Origin: Bacteroidota bacterium
GTDB taxonomy: Bacteria > Bacteroidota > Bacteroidia > Flavobacteriales > Flavobacteriaceae
Direction: 5' to 3'
Length of the DNA: 32,611 bases
Assembly (NCBI GenBank): GCA_023434025.1
Contig: JAEYTL010000004.1
Span: forward strand, 1-32,611
The notes below the pieces were generated by a model that was not told the DNA's origin, searched no databases, and saw only the letters and a program-made list of their open reading frames with translations. The position numbers were made by a program, and so were the translations under genes. Shown here piece after piece: positions 15,806-23,751 of this stretch; positions within the stretch are counted from its first letter, which is position 1, and each line of letters opens with the position of its first letter.

Positions 15806-16510
15806 TTAAAATTTCGCCATCTCACTCCCGCTTTCCACCTCAATCGTTTCCTGATTCTGCCGGAATAACCGTGCTGATAATCCTCCTTTTAACACAATTT
15901 GTTCTCCTTTTACATCGAGCCAACTGCCTTCCCGCAGACCAATAACCGGTTGAGCATTGAATTGATGAAATTCTTTAAGGCGGGTTTCACGGGTTTCACC
16001 CATGTGTTTCGATTGCAAATCGGGATCCAGGTAATGCGGATTCAAATTGAACGGAATCGCTCCCAATGTTTCAAAACTTGGCGGATAGATGATCGGCATA
16101 TCGTTGGTGGTCTGCATCGTGAGTCCGCAGATGTTGCTTCCGGCACTGGTTCCCAGATACGGTGTGCCGCTTTCGATGGTTTTTTTAAGGGTTTGCATTT
16201 GGTTATTTTGGTGCAATTGCGTGACCAACAAAAACGTGTTTCCACCACCGGTAAAAATGCCTTCTGCTTTTTGAATGGCTTCTGCCGGGTTGGCAAATTC
16301 ATGCAGTCCTTTGACTTCTTTATTTAGTAAGGCAAAAAAAGTTTTTACCTTCTGGGTATAGTCATCATGCGAAATACCGCCCGGCCGTGCATAAGGTATG
16401 AACAGAATGGTTTTGCACTGGGCAAAATGCAGTTTTAATTCCGGAAGCAGGTAATCGAGGTAATCTCCGCCGTGTAGGGTAGAGGTACTGGCAATAAGCA
16501 GGTTTTTCAT
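15806..16510 (-). CDS. pepE: Dipeptidase E (peptidase family S51)
   Basis: This cytoplasmic serine peptidase removes N-terminal aspartate from dipeptides. With the ATG at 16510 it has 234 aa, normal for PepE (about 229). The nucleophile is S122 in the elbow LGTSAGSNICGL. D137 and H159 (NLNPHYLDP) lie at the spacing of the Salmonella triad S120/D135/H157. GIFTGGGNTFLL is the conserved oxyanion-side strand. An in-frame TTG 18 nt upstream would add residues not seen in the family, so it is rejected. The gene stands alone, divergent from the secreted-paralog operon. Confidence 0.93.
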   Translation of the reverse strand: MKNLLIASTSTLHGGDYLDYLLPELKLHFAQCKTILFIPYARPGGISHDDYTQKVKTFFALLNKEVKGLHEFANPAEAIQKAEGIFTGGGNTFLLVTQLHQNNQMQTLKKTIESGTPYLGTSAGSNICGLTMQTTNDMPIIYPPSFETLGAIPFNLNPHYLDPDLQSKHMGETRETRLKEFHQFNAQPVIGLREGSWLDVKGEQIVLKGGLSARLFRQNQETIEVESGSEMAKF

Positions 16511-16628
16511 GGTGTTGGTTTTTGACAAAATTACGCATCACAGTGTTTGGATATTCATCAGATTAACAAAAAATTACAAAGTTGTTGGGAAATTCTTGTG
16601 AGGTGTTTGTAATACTTTTACTTGAAAT

Positions 16629-17390
16629 ATGAATTTGATGATTAAAAATTACTTCTTTCTTTTTGTCTTATTTAGTTCCCTGAGTTGGTCGCAGGACACG
16701 ATTTCAAAGGTATGTAGGGGCAAGATCATAACCGATTCCAATCAGTTTCAGGATATTCATATTATTAACCTCAGAACCGAACGGGGTTCTGTTTCTTCTA
16801 AAGAAGGTTATTTTACGATCCAGGCTCAAAAAGGCGATACCCTGGTTTTTTCTGCCGTGCATCTGGTGGGTTTAGAGCTGGTTTTGGATGATGAAAACTG
16901 GCGTGCCGACCTGCTTATCGTAAAAATGGAGAATGTAACCGAGCAGTTTGAAGAAGTGATTGTGCAGGCTTATCCCAATATCAATGCCGTAAGTCTGGGC
17001 ATTATCCCGAAAGGGAAAAAAAGCTATACGCCTGCCGAACGACGTTATCGTACGGCATCCAATTCTGATTCGCAATTGGGTTTAAATACGTCTTTTTCAG
17101 CAGATCCGTTGCTCAATATGCTTTCCGGTAGGACAGCGATGCTTAAAAAAGCACTGGAAACAGAAGGAAAGGAGATTTTGATTGCTAAGATCAAAACCTT
17201 GTTTGACGATGCCTTTCTGGCTCAAAAATTGTCGCTTCCTTTGGAATATTTAAATGGTTTCCGTTTCTTTATCGTAGAAGATGCCCGATTTATCCATTCA
17301 ATCAGGCTCAACAATAAAAACCTGGCCACTTTTTTAATTGGAGAGTTGGCGGAAAAATATAAAAAAGACCTGCTCGATGAGCAAAAGTAA
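16629..17390 (+). CDS. Secreted carboxypeptidase-regulatory-like protein, paralog 1
   Basis: This 253-aa protein is the first of five tandem paralogs. The signal peptide (residues 1-21, ending SSLSWSQ) is followed by a CarboxypepD_reg-like beta-sandwich (about 25-105: RGKIITDSNQFQDIHIINLRTERGSVSSKEGYFTIQAQKGDTLVFSAVHL), the plug-proximal domain known from TonB-dependent receptors but here without a barrel. The C-terminal half (about 110-250) is specific to this group and carries NINAVSLGIIP, SYTPAERRYRTA and ADPLLNMLSGRTAMLKKALE. The function is unknown; it is predicted periplasmic or outer-membrane-associated. It overlaps the next gene by 14 bp. It is the second most diverged copy of the five, keeping YTPAERR and FSAVHL. 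Confidence 0.85.
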   Translation: MNLMIKNYFFLFVLFSSLSWSQDTISKVCRGKIITDSNQFQDIHIINLRTERGSVSSKEGYFTIQAQKGDTLVFSAVHLVGLELVLDDENWRADLLIVKMENVTEQFEEVIVQAYPNINAVSLGIIPKGKKSYTPAERRYRTASNSDSQLGLNTSFSADPLLNMLSGRTAMLKKALETEGKEILIAKIKTLFDDAFLAQKLSLPLEYLNGFRFFIVEDARFIHSIRLNNKNLATFLIGELAEKYKKDLLDEQK

Positions 17391-18132
17391 TGCGGCCATA
17401 ATCATTTTTTTGTTTTGGGTTCCGTTGTTGTTTTCGCAAACCACCATAAAAGGAAAGGTGGTGGTAAAAGAACAATCGGCAGAAGGGATTCATGTGCTCA
17501 ACCTGGTTTCGGAAAGATCAACCGTTACCAATGAAAAAGGGGAGTTCTGGCTGGAGGTAAAAGAAGATGATTTGCTGGTTTTTTCAGCCGTACATCTGAA
17601 TTATTGGCGGAAAAGCATTTCGGCAACCGATATCAGAAACGGTTATATTGAAGTGGAAATGACCGTTAAAGAAGAAAAACTGGAAGAGGTAGTGGTAACT
17701 GAATATACCGGGATCAATGCACAGGATCTGGGAATCATTAATGATAAGCCTAAAACTTACACACCGGCAGAACGACGTTTAAAAACGGCTACCGATTTAA
17801 ATCTTACTTTAGGAGCAGGAACAATAGCCGGGATCTCTGTTTCACCGGATCCGTTGTTGAATTGGATTTCCGGCAGAACAAAAATGCTGAAGCAAGAACT
17901 GGGAGTGGCAAGAAAAGAATTTCTCCGCATTAAACTGGATGATTGGAATGAAAATACATTCTACACTGACGAACTGAAGATTCCGAAGGAATATGTAGGC
18001 GGTTTTAAATATTTTTTGATAGATGACAATGCGTTGACGGAATACCTGAACGCAGACAATAAGGAGCACGGAAATTTCCGGATTACCCAATTGGCAAATG
18101 AATTTTTAATGTACCTTAACAACAGTGAGTAG
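17377..18132 (+). CDS. Secreted carboxypeptidase-regulatory-like protein, paralog 2
   Basis: This 251-aa protein starts at an ATG (17377) inside the end of paralog 1; a TTG at 17338 would add 13 residues before the signal peptide and is rejected. The signal peptide ends LLFSQ. The regulatory-like domain (about 25-100) contains AEGIHVLNLVSERSTVTNEKG and FSAVHLNYWRKSIS. The C-terminal region has VVVTEYTGINAQDLGII, YTPAERRLKTA and SPDPLLNWISGRTKMLKQELG. The DNA for residues around the NEKGEFW segment is almost identical to that of paralogs 3 and 4. The stop overlaps the GTG start of paralog 3 (8-bp overlap), so translation is coupled. The function is unknown. Confidence 0.85.
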   Translation: MSKSNAAIIIFLFWVPLLFSQTTIKGKVVVKEQSAEGIHVLNLVSERSTVTNEKGEFWLEVKEDDLLVFSAVHLNYWRKSISATDIRNGYIEVEMTVKEEKLEEVVVTEYTGINAQDLGIINDKPKTYTPAERRLKTATDLNLTLGAGTIAGISVSPDPLLNWISGRTKMLKQELGVARKEFLRIKLDDWNENTFYTDELKIPKEYVGGFKYFLIDDNALTEYLNADNKEHGNFRITQLANEFLMYLNNSE

Positions 18133-18877
18133 ATTTTTTTTATACCTTATAGCCTCCGTTTTAACCTCGCTTTTCAGCTATGGTCAAAAGGCTGTTTATG
18201 GTATCGTAAAGGTTGAAGAGGCTTCCGCAGAAGGAATTCATGTAACCAACCTGGTTTCAGAAAAATCAACCGTTACCAATGAAAAAGGGGAGTTCTGGCT
18301 GGAGGTAAAAGAAGATGATCTGTTGGTTTTTTCGGCCGTACATCTTAATTATTGGCGGAAAAGTATATCAGAAGATGACATTAAGAGCGGAAAAATTGAT
18401 GTTGTCATGACTGCTAAAGTGAGTGAACTGGAAGAGGTGGTCGTAACCGAATACCCTAAAATCAACGCACAGGATTTGGGGATTATCGATTATAAGCCTA
18501 AAGTCTATACGCCGGCAGAGCGAAGGCTACGGACAGCCGAAAAATTTAAATGGTACAGTCCGCTTTTAATTCCGTTAGGCGGAATGAGTGTTGACGGGCT
18601 GATTAACCAGATAAGCGGACGAACCAATCAATTGAAAAAGGAAGTGCAAATTGAGGTGAAAGAAAAGCGATTGGAAAAATTAATGTATCTTTATAAAGAA
18701 GAATATTTTAACCAAACCCTGAAAGTTCCATCGGAATACGTAGGTGGTTTTCAATACTATGTTATTCATGACGAAGAGGCGATGGGGTATATGAAGGCAG
18801 GTCAGAAAACAGCCTTAGAGTTCAGAATGGCCGCTTTGGCAACAGAATTTTTAAATTTTTTAGAAACGAATGAATAA
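18125..18877 (+). CDS. Secreted carboxypeptidase-regulatory-like protein, paralog 3
   Basis: This 250-aa protein begins at GTG in the overlap GTGAGTAG with the previous stop. It has the same layout: signal peptide (ends LFSYGQ), regulatory-like domain with AEGIHVTNLVSEKSTVTNEKG and FSAVHLNYWRKSIS, then EVVVTEYPKINAQDLGIIDYKPK, YTPAERRLRTAEKF and ISGRTNQLKKEVQ. The GTG start is decided by the position of the signal peptide, as there is no other start nearby. Unlike paralogs 2 and 4, the segment before ISGRT reads MSVDGLINQ rather than DPLLNW, so the C-terminal half has diverged while the N-terminal domain has not. It overlaps paralog 4 by 8 bp. Confidence 0.85.
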   Translation: MSRFFLYLIASVLTSLFSYGQKAVYGIVKVEEASAEGIHVTNLVSEKSTVTNEKGEFWLEVKEDDLLVFSAVHLNYWRKSISEDDIKSGKIDVVMTAKVSELEEVVVTEYPKINAQDLGIIDYKPKVYTPAERRLRTAEKFKWYSPLLIPLGGMSVDGLINQISGRTNQLKKEVQIEVKEKRLEKLMYLYKEEYFNQTLKVPSEYVGGFQYYVIHDEEAMGYMKAGQKTALEFRMAALATEFLNFLETNE

Positions 18878-19589
18878 ACTGTTTGTTTTATTTTTTATTG
18901 TTGTTGCATCAGTAAAGGGATTAGCACAAACCGCCGTTCAGATACAAGGTGTTGTAAGCGTTGAAAACGCTTCTGCAGAAGGGATTCATGTGACCAATCT
19001 GGTTTCGGAAAAATCAACTGTTACCAATGAAAAAGGAGAGTTCCGGCTGGAGGTAAAGGAAGATGATCTGTTGGTTTTTTCGGCCGTACATCTGAATTAC
19101 TGGCGGAAAAGTATTTCTGCAAACGATCTTAAAAACGGCAAAATTGAAATTGTAATGACAGCCAAAATAAGCGAATTAGATGAAGTGGAGGTGACTGAAT
19201 ATACCAAAATAAATGCTCAGGATTTAGGAATCATCAATTATAAACCGGTTTCCTATACTCCTGCCGAACGAAGGTTGCGAACTGCCACAACCGGGTTGCT
19301 GGATCCGCTGTTGAACTGGATTTCAGGCAGAACCAAACAATTGAAGAAAGATATCGGGATTGAGAAAAAAGAATTTATGATTAGCTGGCTGGATGACAAT
19401 TTTGAAGAAACCGTTTTTACGGATACATTCAAAATTCCGACAGAATATGTAGAAGGATTCAAATTTTATGTGGTAGAAGATATTGATTTAGCCCAGGCCA
19501 TACAAGCCAAAAACAAAACACGTGTCACTTTTTTGCTGGGAGAACTTGCCCAGGACTTTTTAAACTTTTTAAATAATGAAGAAAAATAA
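18870..19589 (+). CDS. Secreted carboxypeptidase-regulatory-like protein, paralog 4
   Basis: This 239-aa protein starts at ATG in the overlap ATGAATAA with paralog 3. The signal peptide ends SVKGLAQ. The regulatory-like domain again carries AEGIHVTNLVSEKSTVTNEKG and FSAVHLNYWRKSIS. The C-terminal part has VTEYTKINAQDLGIINYKP, YTPAERRLRTATTG, LLDPLLNWISGRTKQLKKD and PTEYVEGFKFYVVED. It is the shortest of the five, with a shortened linker between YTPAERR and DPLLNW. It overlaps paralog 5 by 14 bp. Function unknown. Confidence 0.85.
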   Translation: MNKLFVLFFIVVASVKGLAQTAVQIQGVVSVENASAEGIHVTNLVSEKSTVTNEKGEFRLEVKEDDLLVFSAVHLNYWRKSISANDLKNGKIEIVMTAKISELDEVEVTEYTKINAQDLGIINYKPVSYTPAERRLRTATTGLLDPLLNWISGRTKQLKKDIGIEKKEFMISWLDDNFEETVFTDTFKIPTEYVEGFKFYVVEDIDLAQAIQAKNKTRVTFLLGELAQDFLNFLNNEEK

Positions 19590-20376
19590 ATTACTACTGT
19601 TACTCGCATTGTTTTTTGCCCAGTTTTCGTTTGCACAATTAGGTTCGAGGGAGATTATCAAAGGGCAGATTATTTCTGATTCCACAGCGATAGATAATGT
19701 TACCGTGTTCAATATATCCTCTAACAAAGGTGCCGTTACCGATAACCTGGGACTTTTTACGATGTATGCCAGACCAACAGACACCCTGGTTTTTTCAAGT
19801 GTGATTTTTAAATCGAAAAAACTGGTTTTAACCGAAAATGATTTTAAGGTCGTTGTTTTAAAAATCAAGCTGGAAGAATATATCAATGAGCTGGATGAGG
19901 TTATTGTGACACCTACTACACTGTCGGGAGATCTGGAAAAAGATGCCAGAAATATTAAGGTCACTGATATGAAAGGAGCTTTTGACAGTGGCCAGATTGC
20001 CGATCTGCAGATGGAAAAAGACTTTCAGTCCACCCAATTTAACACCGCCATGCCCAGTGACCTGTCTATTCCGTATGGGATGGATTTTATTAAGATCGGA
20101 AAAATGGTCGGGAAACTTTTCGGAAAAGAAAAAAGCAAAGAGCAGCCGGTTGTTTTTACCTCAGATAAAAATTTCCAGGAAGCCGTGAAAGACAAATTTA
20201 CCTATCATTTTTTTACGGAAACCTTAGGGTTAAAACACGAAGAAATCGGGTTGTTTCTCAATTACTGCGACTCGGATCCCAATGTGAAAAAACTGTTGGC
20301 AACCCACAAAGAAATCGATTTAATCGATTTTTTAATCAGTAAAAGCAAGGAATATAAAAAACTGCCCAAAGAGTAA
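19576..20376 (+). CDS. Secreted carboxypeptidase-regulatory-like protein, paralog 5 (diverged)
   Basis: This 266-aa protein is the last and most diverged copy. The signal peptide (1-20) ends FSFAQ. The regulatory-like domain (about 25-110) reads IKGQIISDSTAIDNVTVFNISSNKGAVTDNLGLFTMYARPTDTLVFSS and ends LDEVIVTP, but the NAQDLGI and YTPAERR motifs are absent. The C-terminal half resembles other flavobacterial proteins with FIKIGKMVGKLFGKEK and DKFTYHFFTETLGLKHEEIGLFLNYC. It may be the ancestral single-copy gene of the cluster, with paralogs 1-4 added upstream; this is inference. The DUF6702 gene follows after 8 nt. Confidence 0.82.
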   Translation: MKKNKLLLLLALFFAQFSFAQLGSREIIKGQIISDSTAIDNVTVFNISSNKGAVTDNLGLFTMYARPTDTLVFSSVIFKSKKLVLTENDFKVVVLKIKLEEYINELDEVIVTPTTLSGDLEKDARNIKVTDMKGAFDSGQIADLQMEKDFQSTQFNTAMPSDLSIPYGMDFIKIGKMVGKLFGKEKSKEQPVVFTSDKNFQEAVKDKFTYHFFTETLGLKHEEIGLFLNYCDSDPNVKKLLATHKEIDLIDFLISKSKEYKKLPKE

Positions 20377-20384
20377 AATCAGTC

Positions 20385-20888
20385 ATGAAGAAGAAAGGTA
20401 TTGTTGTGGGGTTGGTACTGGGTTTGTTGGTGTTTTCTGCCTTTCAAATGCATAAGTTCTACGTTTCGGTAACACAGATCGACTTTGCAGAAGACAAAAA
20501 AGCGATACAGATTACTACCCGGATTTTTATTGACGATTTGAATAATGCGTTAGAGCAAAAGCACAAAAAAATATTCTATCTGGGCTCTTCTAAAGAAACT
20601 CCTGAACAAACCGGGCAGTTAAAACAATACCTGGCAGAAAATCTTTTCATTAAAGTAAACGGTAAATCCAGAGAGATTGTGTTTCTTGAAAAAGAAATGG
20701 AAGACGATGTGCTGGTCTGCTACCTGATCATTCGGAATACTCCCAAAGTGACTTCCCTGGAAATTAAAAACACCCTGCTGTTTAATTTTTTGCCTGAACA
20801 ACAACACATCATCCATACCCGGGTTTCCGGTAAAAAACGAAGTGCTTTGCTGACGTCAGAGAACCGTGAAGAGTTGTTAAAATACTGA
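20385..20888 (+). CDS. DUF6702 family protein
   Basis: This 167-aa protein has one N-terminal hydrophobic segment (about 5-21), likely a signal anchor or signal peptide. The body is beta-rich: HKFYVSVTQIDFAEDKKAIQITTRIFIDDLNNALEQ, then KVNGK and a second beta set ending SLEIKNTLLFNFLPEQQHIIHTRVSGKKRSALLT. This pattern (HKFYVSVTQI start, then IDDLxxAL) is characteristic of DUF6702 proteins, which in Flavobacteriia often sit just before an M1-family metallopeptidase gene, as here. The function is unknown. It is probably co-transcribed with the paralogs and the peptidase. Confidence 0.85.
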   Translation: MKKKGIVVGLVLGLLVFSAFQMHKFYVSVTQIDFAEDKKAIQITTRIFIDDLNNALEQKHKKIFYLGSSKETPEQTGQLKQYLAENLFIKVNGKSREIVFLEKEMEDDVLVCYLIIRNTPKVTSLEIKNTLLFNFLPEQQHIIHTRVSGKKRSALLTSENREELLKY

Positions 20889-20945
20889 TAAATATTCAAC
20901 GACTGATTGAAATTGATTATTTTAGACCTTTTAAAAAAAACAGGC

Positions 20946-23201
20946 ATGAGGAAGTTTTTATTTTTAGGATTATTCCCGGCAGTACTATTTGCACAGGAAA
21001 AAACCGACCCCAAACGCGAACCCGGACATTACGATACCAATAAGTTCAGTCAGCTATATGATTTATTAGCAACGCCAAATATGTTCAGAACGGCTTCCGG
21101 TGCTCCCGGGCCGGCTTATTATCAGCAACAGGCCGATTATAAGATGGACATAGTTCTTGATGATAAAAACAAACGGTTAGACGGAGTGGAAACCATTACC
21201 TATCACAACAATTCACCCGATGAGCTGGAGTATCTGTGGGTGCAGTTAGACCAGAACATGCGTTCCCGTCAGTCTAAAACACCGCTCATTGAGAGCCAGC
21301 GTATGGATGGTTCGATGCCGGTGGACGGTTTTGTGAAAAAATACATGCAGGAAGGCTTTGACGGCGGTTTCAATATTGTGCATGTGCATGATGCGGCCGG
21401 AAAACCGCTTTCCTACACCATCAATCAAACCATGATGCGGATTAACCTGCCTGCTCCGTTAAAACCAAAGCAAAAAATATCCTTTTCCATCAAGTGGTGG
21501 TATCATATCAATAATTACCGGGTAGATGGCGGTCGTTCCGGTTACGAAGAATTTGAGAATGACGGAAACAGACTTTATGTTATCGCTCAGTTTTTTCCGC
21601 GGATGGCTGTCTATAACGATGTGGAAGGATGGCAGAATATGCAGTTCTGGGGGCGTGGTGAGTTTGCCCTGCCTTTTGGAAATTATGATGTAAACATCAC
21701 AGTTCCGGCCGATCATATTCTTGAAGCAACCGGCGTTTTGCTCAACCGGAAAGAAGTTTTTACGCCGGAACAGATCAAACGCTATGAACTGGCCGAAAAA
21801 ACATTCGATAAACCGGTGCTGGTGGTAACTCCGGACGAAGCAAAAGCAAACGAAAAAGGGTTTTCTGATAAGACAAAAACGTGGAAGTTCAGAGCTGAAA
21901 ACGTGCGTGATTACGCCTTTTCTACCTCCCGGAAGTTCATTTACGATGCCATGGCGGTAAAGTTAGAAACCAAAAACGTGATGGCCATTTCACTTTACCC
22001 CAATGAAAGCAACCCGTTGTGGGAAGAGTTTTCAACCCGTGCGGTCGCCCAGACACTGGTTACTTATTCCCGTCATACCTTTGATTATCCATACCACAAA
22101 GCCATTTCCATTTCTGCCGAAGATCAGGGGATGGAATACCCTATGATCTGCTGGAATTACGGTCGCCCCGATGCCAACGGATTTGTATCAGACCGCATCA
22201 AATACGGTATGATCAGCGTTATCATTCACGAAATCGGACACAATTATTTTCCGATGATTGTCAATTCCGATGAACGCCAGTGGTCATGGATGGACGAAGG
22301 TTTAAACACGTTTCTCCAATACCTGGCTGAACAGGATTTTATGAAAGATTATCCGTCCAGTCGCGGGCCGGCTCATAAAATTGTGCCGTATATGAGTGGC
22401 GATCAACGGTTTTTGGAACCCATTATGTCTAATTCCGAAGGCATCCACCAGTTTGGAGCCAATGCCTATTCTAAACCTGCCACCGGATTGAATATTTTGC
22501 GTGAAACCATCATGGGGCACGAGTTGTTTGACCATGCTTTTAAAACCTATGCCAACCGCTGGAAATTTAAACACCCGACTCCCGAAGATTTTTTCCGGAC
22601 AATGGAAGACGCTTCTGCGGTTGATTTAGACTGGTTCTGGCGAGGCTGGTTTTTCTCTACCGATTATGTGGATATCGGTATCAAAGAAGTGAAACAATAT
22701 TTTGTAACCGATGAGCCGACCGCTGAACTGAAAGATGTAAAAGCCCGCAGGGGACGTTTCGGAACCGCAACCGGACCTTATGTCTATCTGGTAGAAGCCA
22801 ACCATAAAGAGTTAAATTCAAAGCGGAAAAAAGCTTTGAAAACAGAAGAAATCGGGCCGCTGAACGAATTTATATCAGGCAAAATTCCGGCCAGCGAAAT
22901 AGCAAAGCTAAAATCGCCAAAATACTTTTACGAAGTAGAATTCGACAAACCGGGTGGAATGATTATGCCGATCATTGTTGAACTGCAGTTTGAAGACGGA
23001 ACAACGGAAACTCACCAGTTTCCGGAACAAATCTGGCGGAAAGGCAACCAGACGGCTACACGGGTCTTTGCCACGGAAAAACCGATCAAAAAAATTCAGC
23101 TTGATCCGAAATTAGAAACAGCCGATATTGATGTAACCAATAATACATGGCCCAAAGAAGCCGTAAAATCAAAATTTGACGAATTGGAAAAAACAAAATA
23201 A
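20946..23201 (+). CDS. M1 family metallopeptidase (aminopeptidase N-like), exported
   Basis: This 751-aa zinc aminopeptidase has a signal peptide in residues 1-16 (ending AVLFAQ). The N-terminal beta-domain is about 60-260. The substrate-anchoring motif is GMEYPM in DQGMEYPMICWNYGRP, corresponding to G-x-M-E-N in the family. The zinc site is complete: H428-E-I-G-H432 and E451 (WMDEGLNTFLQYLAE), at the usual HEXXH-x18-E spacing. It is predicted to release N-terminal residues from peptides in the periplasm or after export. The ATG at 20946 is chosen because it places the signal peptide at the start; an in-frame TTG at 20907 is not supported. It is the last gene of the long operon starting at 16629. 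The link to the secreted paralogs is by position only. Confidence 0.95.
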   Translation: MRKFLFLGLFPAVLFAQEKTDPKREPGHYDTNKFSQLYDLLATPNMFRTASGAPGPAYYQQQADYKMDIVLDDKNKRLDGVETITYHNNSPDELEYLWVQLDQNMRSRQSKTPLIESQRMDGSMPVDGFVKKYMQEGFDGGFNIVHVHDAAGKPLSYTINQTMMRINLPAPLKPKQKISFSIKWWYHINNYRVDGGRSGYEEFENDGNRLYVIAQFFPRMAVYNDVEGWQNMQFWGRGEFALPFGNYDVNITVPADHILEATGVLLNRKEVFTPEQIKRYELAEKTFDKPVLVVTPDEAKANEKGFSDKTKTWKFRAENVRDYAFSTSRKFIYDAMAVKLETKNVMAISLYPNESNPLWEEFSTRAVAQTLVTYSRHTFDYPYHKAISISAEDQGMEYPMICWNYGRPDANGFVSDRIKYGMISVIIHEIGHNYFPMIVNSDERQWSWMDEGLNTFLQYLAEQDFMKDYPSSRGPAHKIVPYMSGDQRFLEPIMSNSEGIHQFGANAYSKPATGLNILRETIMGHELFDHAFKTYANRWKFKHPTPEDFFRTMEDASAVDLDWFWRGWFFSTDYVDIGIKEVKQYFVTDEPTAELKDVKARRGRFGTATGPYVYLVEANHKELNSKRKKALKTEEIGPLNEFISGKIPASEIAKLKSPKYFYEVEFDKPGGMIMPIIVELQFEDGTTETHQFPEQIWRKGNQTATRVFATEKPIKKIQLDPKLETADIDVTNNTWPKEAVKSKFDELEKTK

Positions 23202-23202
23202 G

Positions 23203-23360
23203 GAGCTGATCCTGCTATCCGCTGCAATCCTTCGGCCAAAAAAGTTATTTTCTAAAACCCCAAAAGAGCTCCGACAGCTATCGGGATTGGTCGCTTTTTC
23301 GGGTTAAGAAAAATATACTTTTTTTTCGTCTCAGGGATTTTCACTATTATCGGGGCTAAA
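23203..23360. repeat. Structured intergenic repeat, copy B
   Basis: The gap between the M1 peptidase and tatA contains GCTATCCGCTGCAA (23214-23227), shared with copy A at 15720-15733 on the other strand. It also has ATCCTTCGGCC, an AGCTATCGGGATTGGTCGC segment and, at the right end, TATCGGGGCTA. No open frame uses it. The match to copy A is short, so membership of one family is probable rather than proven. Confidence 0.5.
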
Positions 23361-23368
23361 AAACTTCG

Positions 23369-23376
23369 TACATTTG
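23369..23376 (+). promoter_or_regulatory. Putative -7 box of tatA
   Basis: TACATTTG fits the TAnnTTTG consensus exactly and lies 22 nt before the tatA ATG. A -33 box is not clear. Confidence 0.55.
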
Positions 23377-23398
23377 CAATCAAAACAAGAATCGTATT

Positions 23399-23749
23399 AT
23401 GTTTGGAATAGGAGGAGGTGAATTTATCCTCATTATATTAGTCGTTTTAATGCTGTTCGGGTCCGATAAAATTCCCGAAATAGCCAGAACATTGGGTAAA
23501 ATGTTCCGTCAGCTGAAACACGCCACCGATGATATAAAAAATGAAATCCAGAAAAGTGCCGAAGCCAACGGATTAGATGCCAATAGCTTAACCGGAGGAA
23601 TTTCGGAAGAAATACAAAAAGTAAAACAGGATTTCACAGAAGCCGTTAATCCGCTTTCGCAAAACGGCACTTCGTCAGTTATCGAAGAAGTAGAGAAAGC
23701 CAAAGAAGATATCGAACAAATTACCGGACCCATCAAAAGACAATTTTAA
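23399..23749 (+). CDS. tatA: Sec-independent protein translocase subunit TatA/TatE
   Basis: This 116-aa protein is the pore-forming small subunit of the twin-arginine translocase, which exports folded proteins across the inner membrane. It has the short N-terminal membrane helix GGGEFILIILVVLMLFG (about 5-21), the hinge FGSDKIPEIARTLGKMFRQ, and an amphipathic helix followed by an acidic, flexible tail rich in E, K and S. The tail length is normal for TatA in Bacteroidetes. Its stop lies 2 nt before the TTG start of a PAP2 phosphatase, so the two form a unit. tatC is not in the window. Confidence 0.93.
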   Translation: MFGIGGGEFILIILVVLMLFGSDKIPEIARTLGKMFRQLKHATDDIKNEIQKSAEANGLDANSLTGGISEEIQKVKQDFTEAVNPLSQNGTSSVIEEVEKAKEDIEQITGPIKRQF

Positions 23750-23751
23750 AC

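Noticed and set aside
20907..20945. TTG start giving 13 extra residues on the M1 peptidase
   Set aside because: It would place charged and hydrophobic residues before a complete signal peptide that begins at the ATG 20946.
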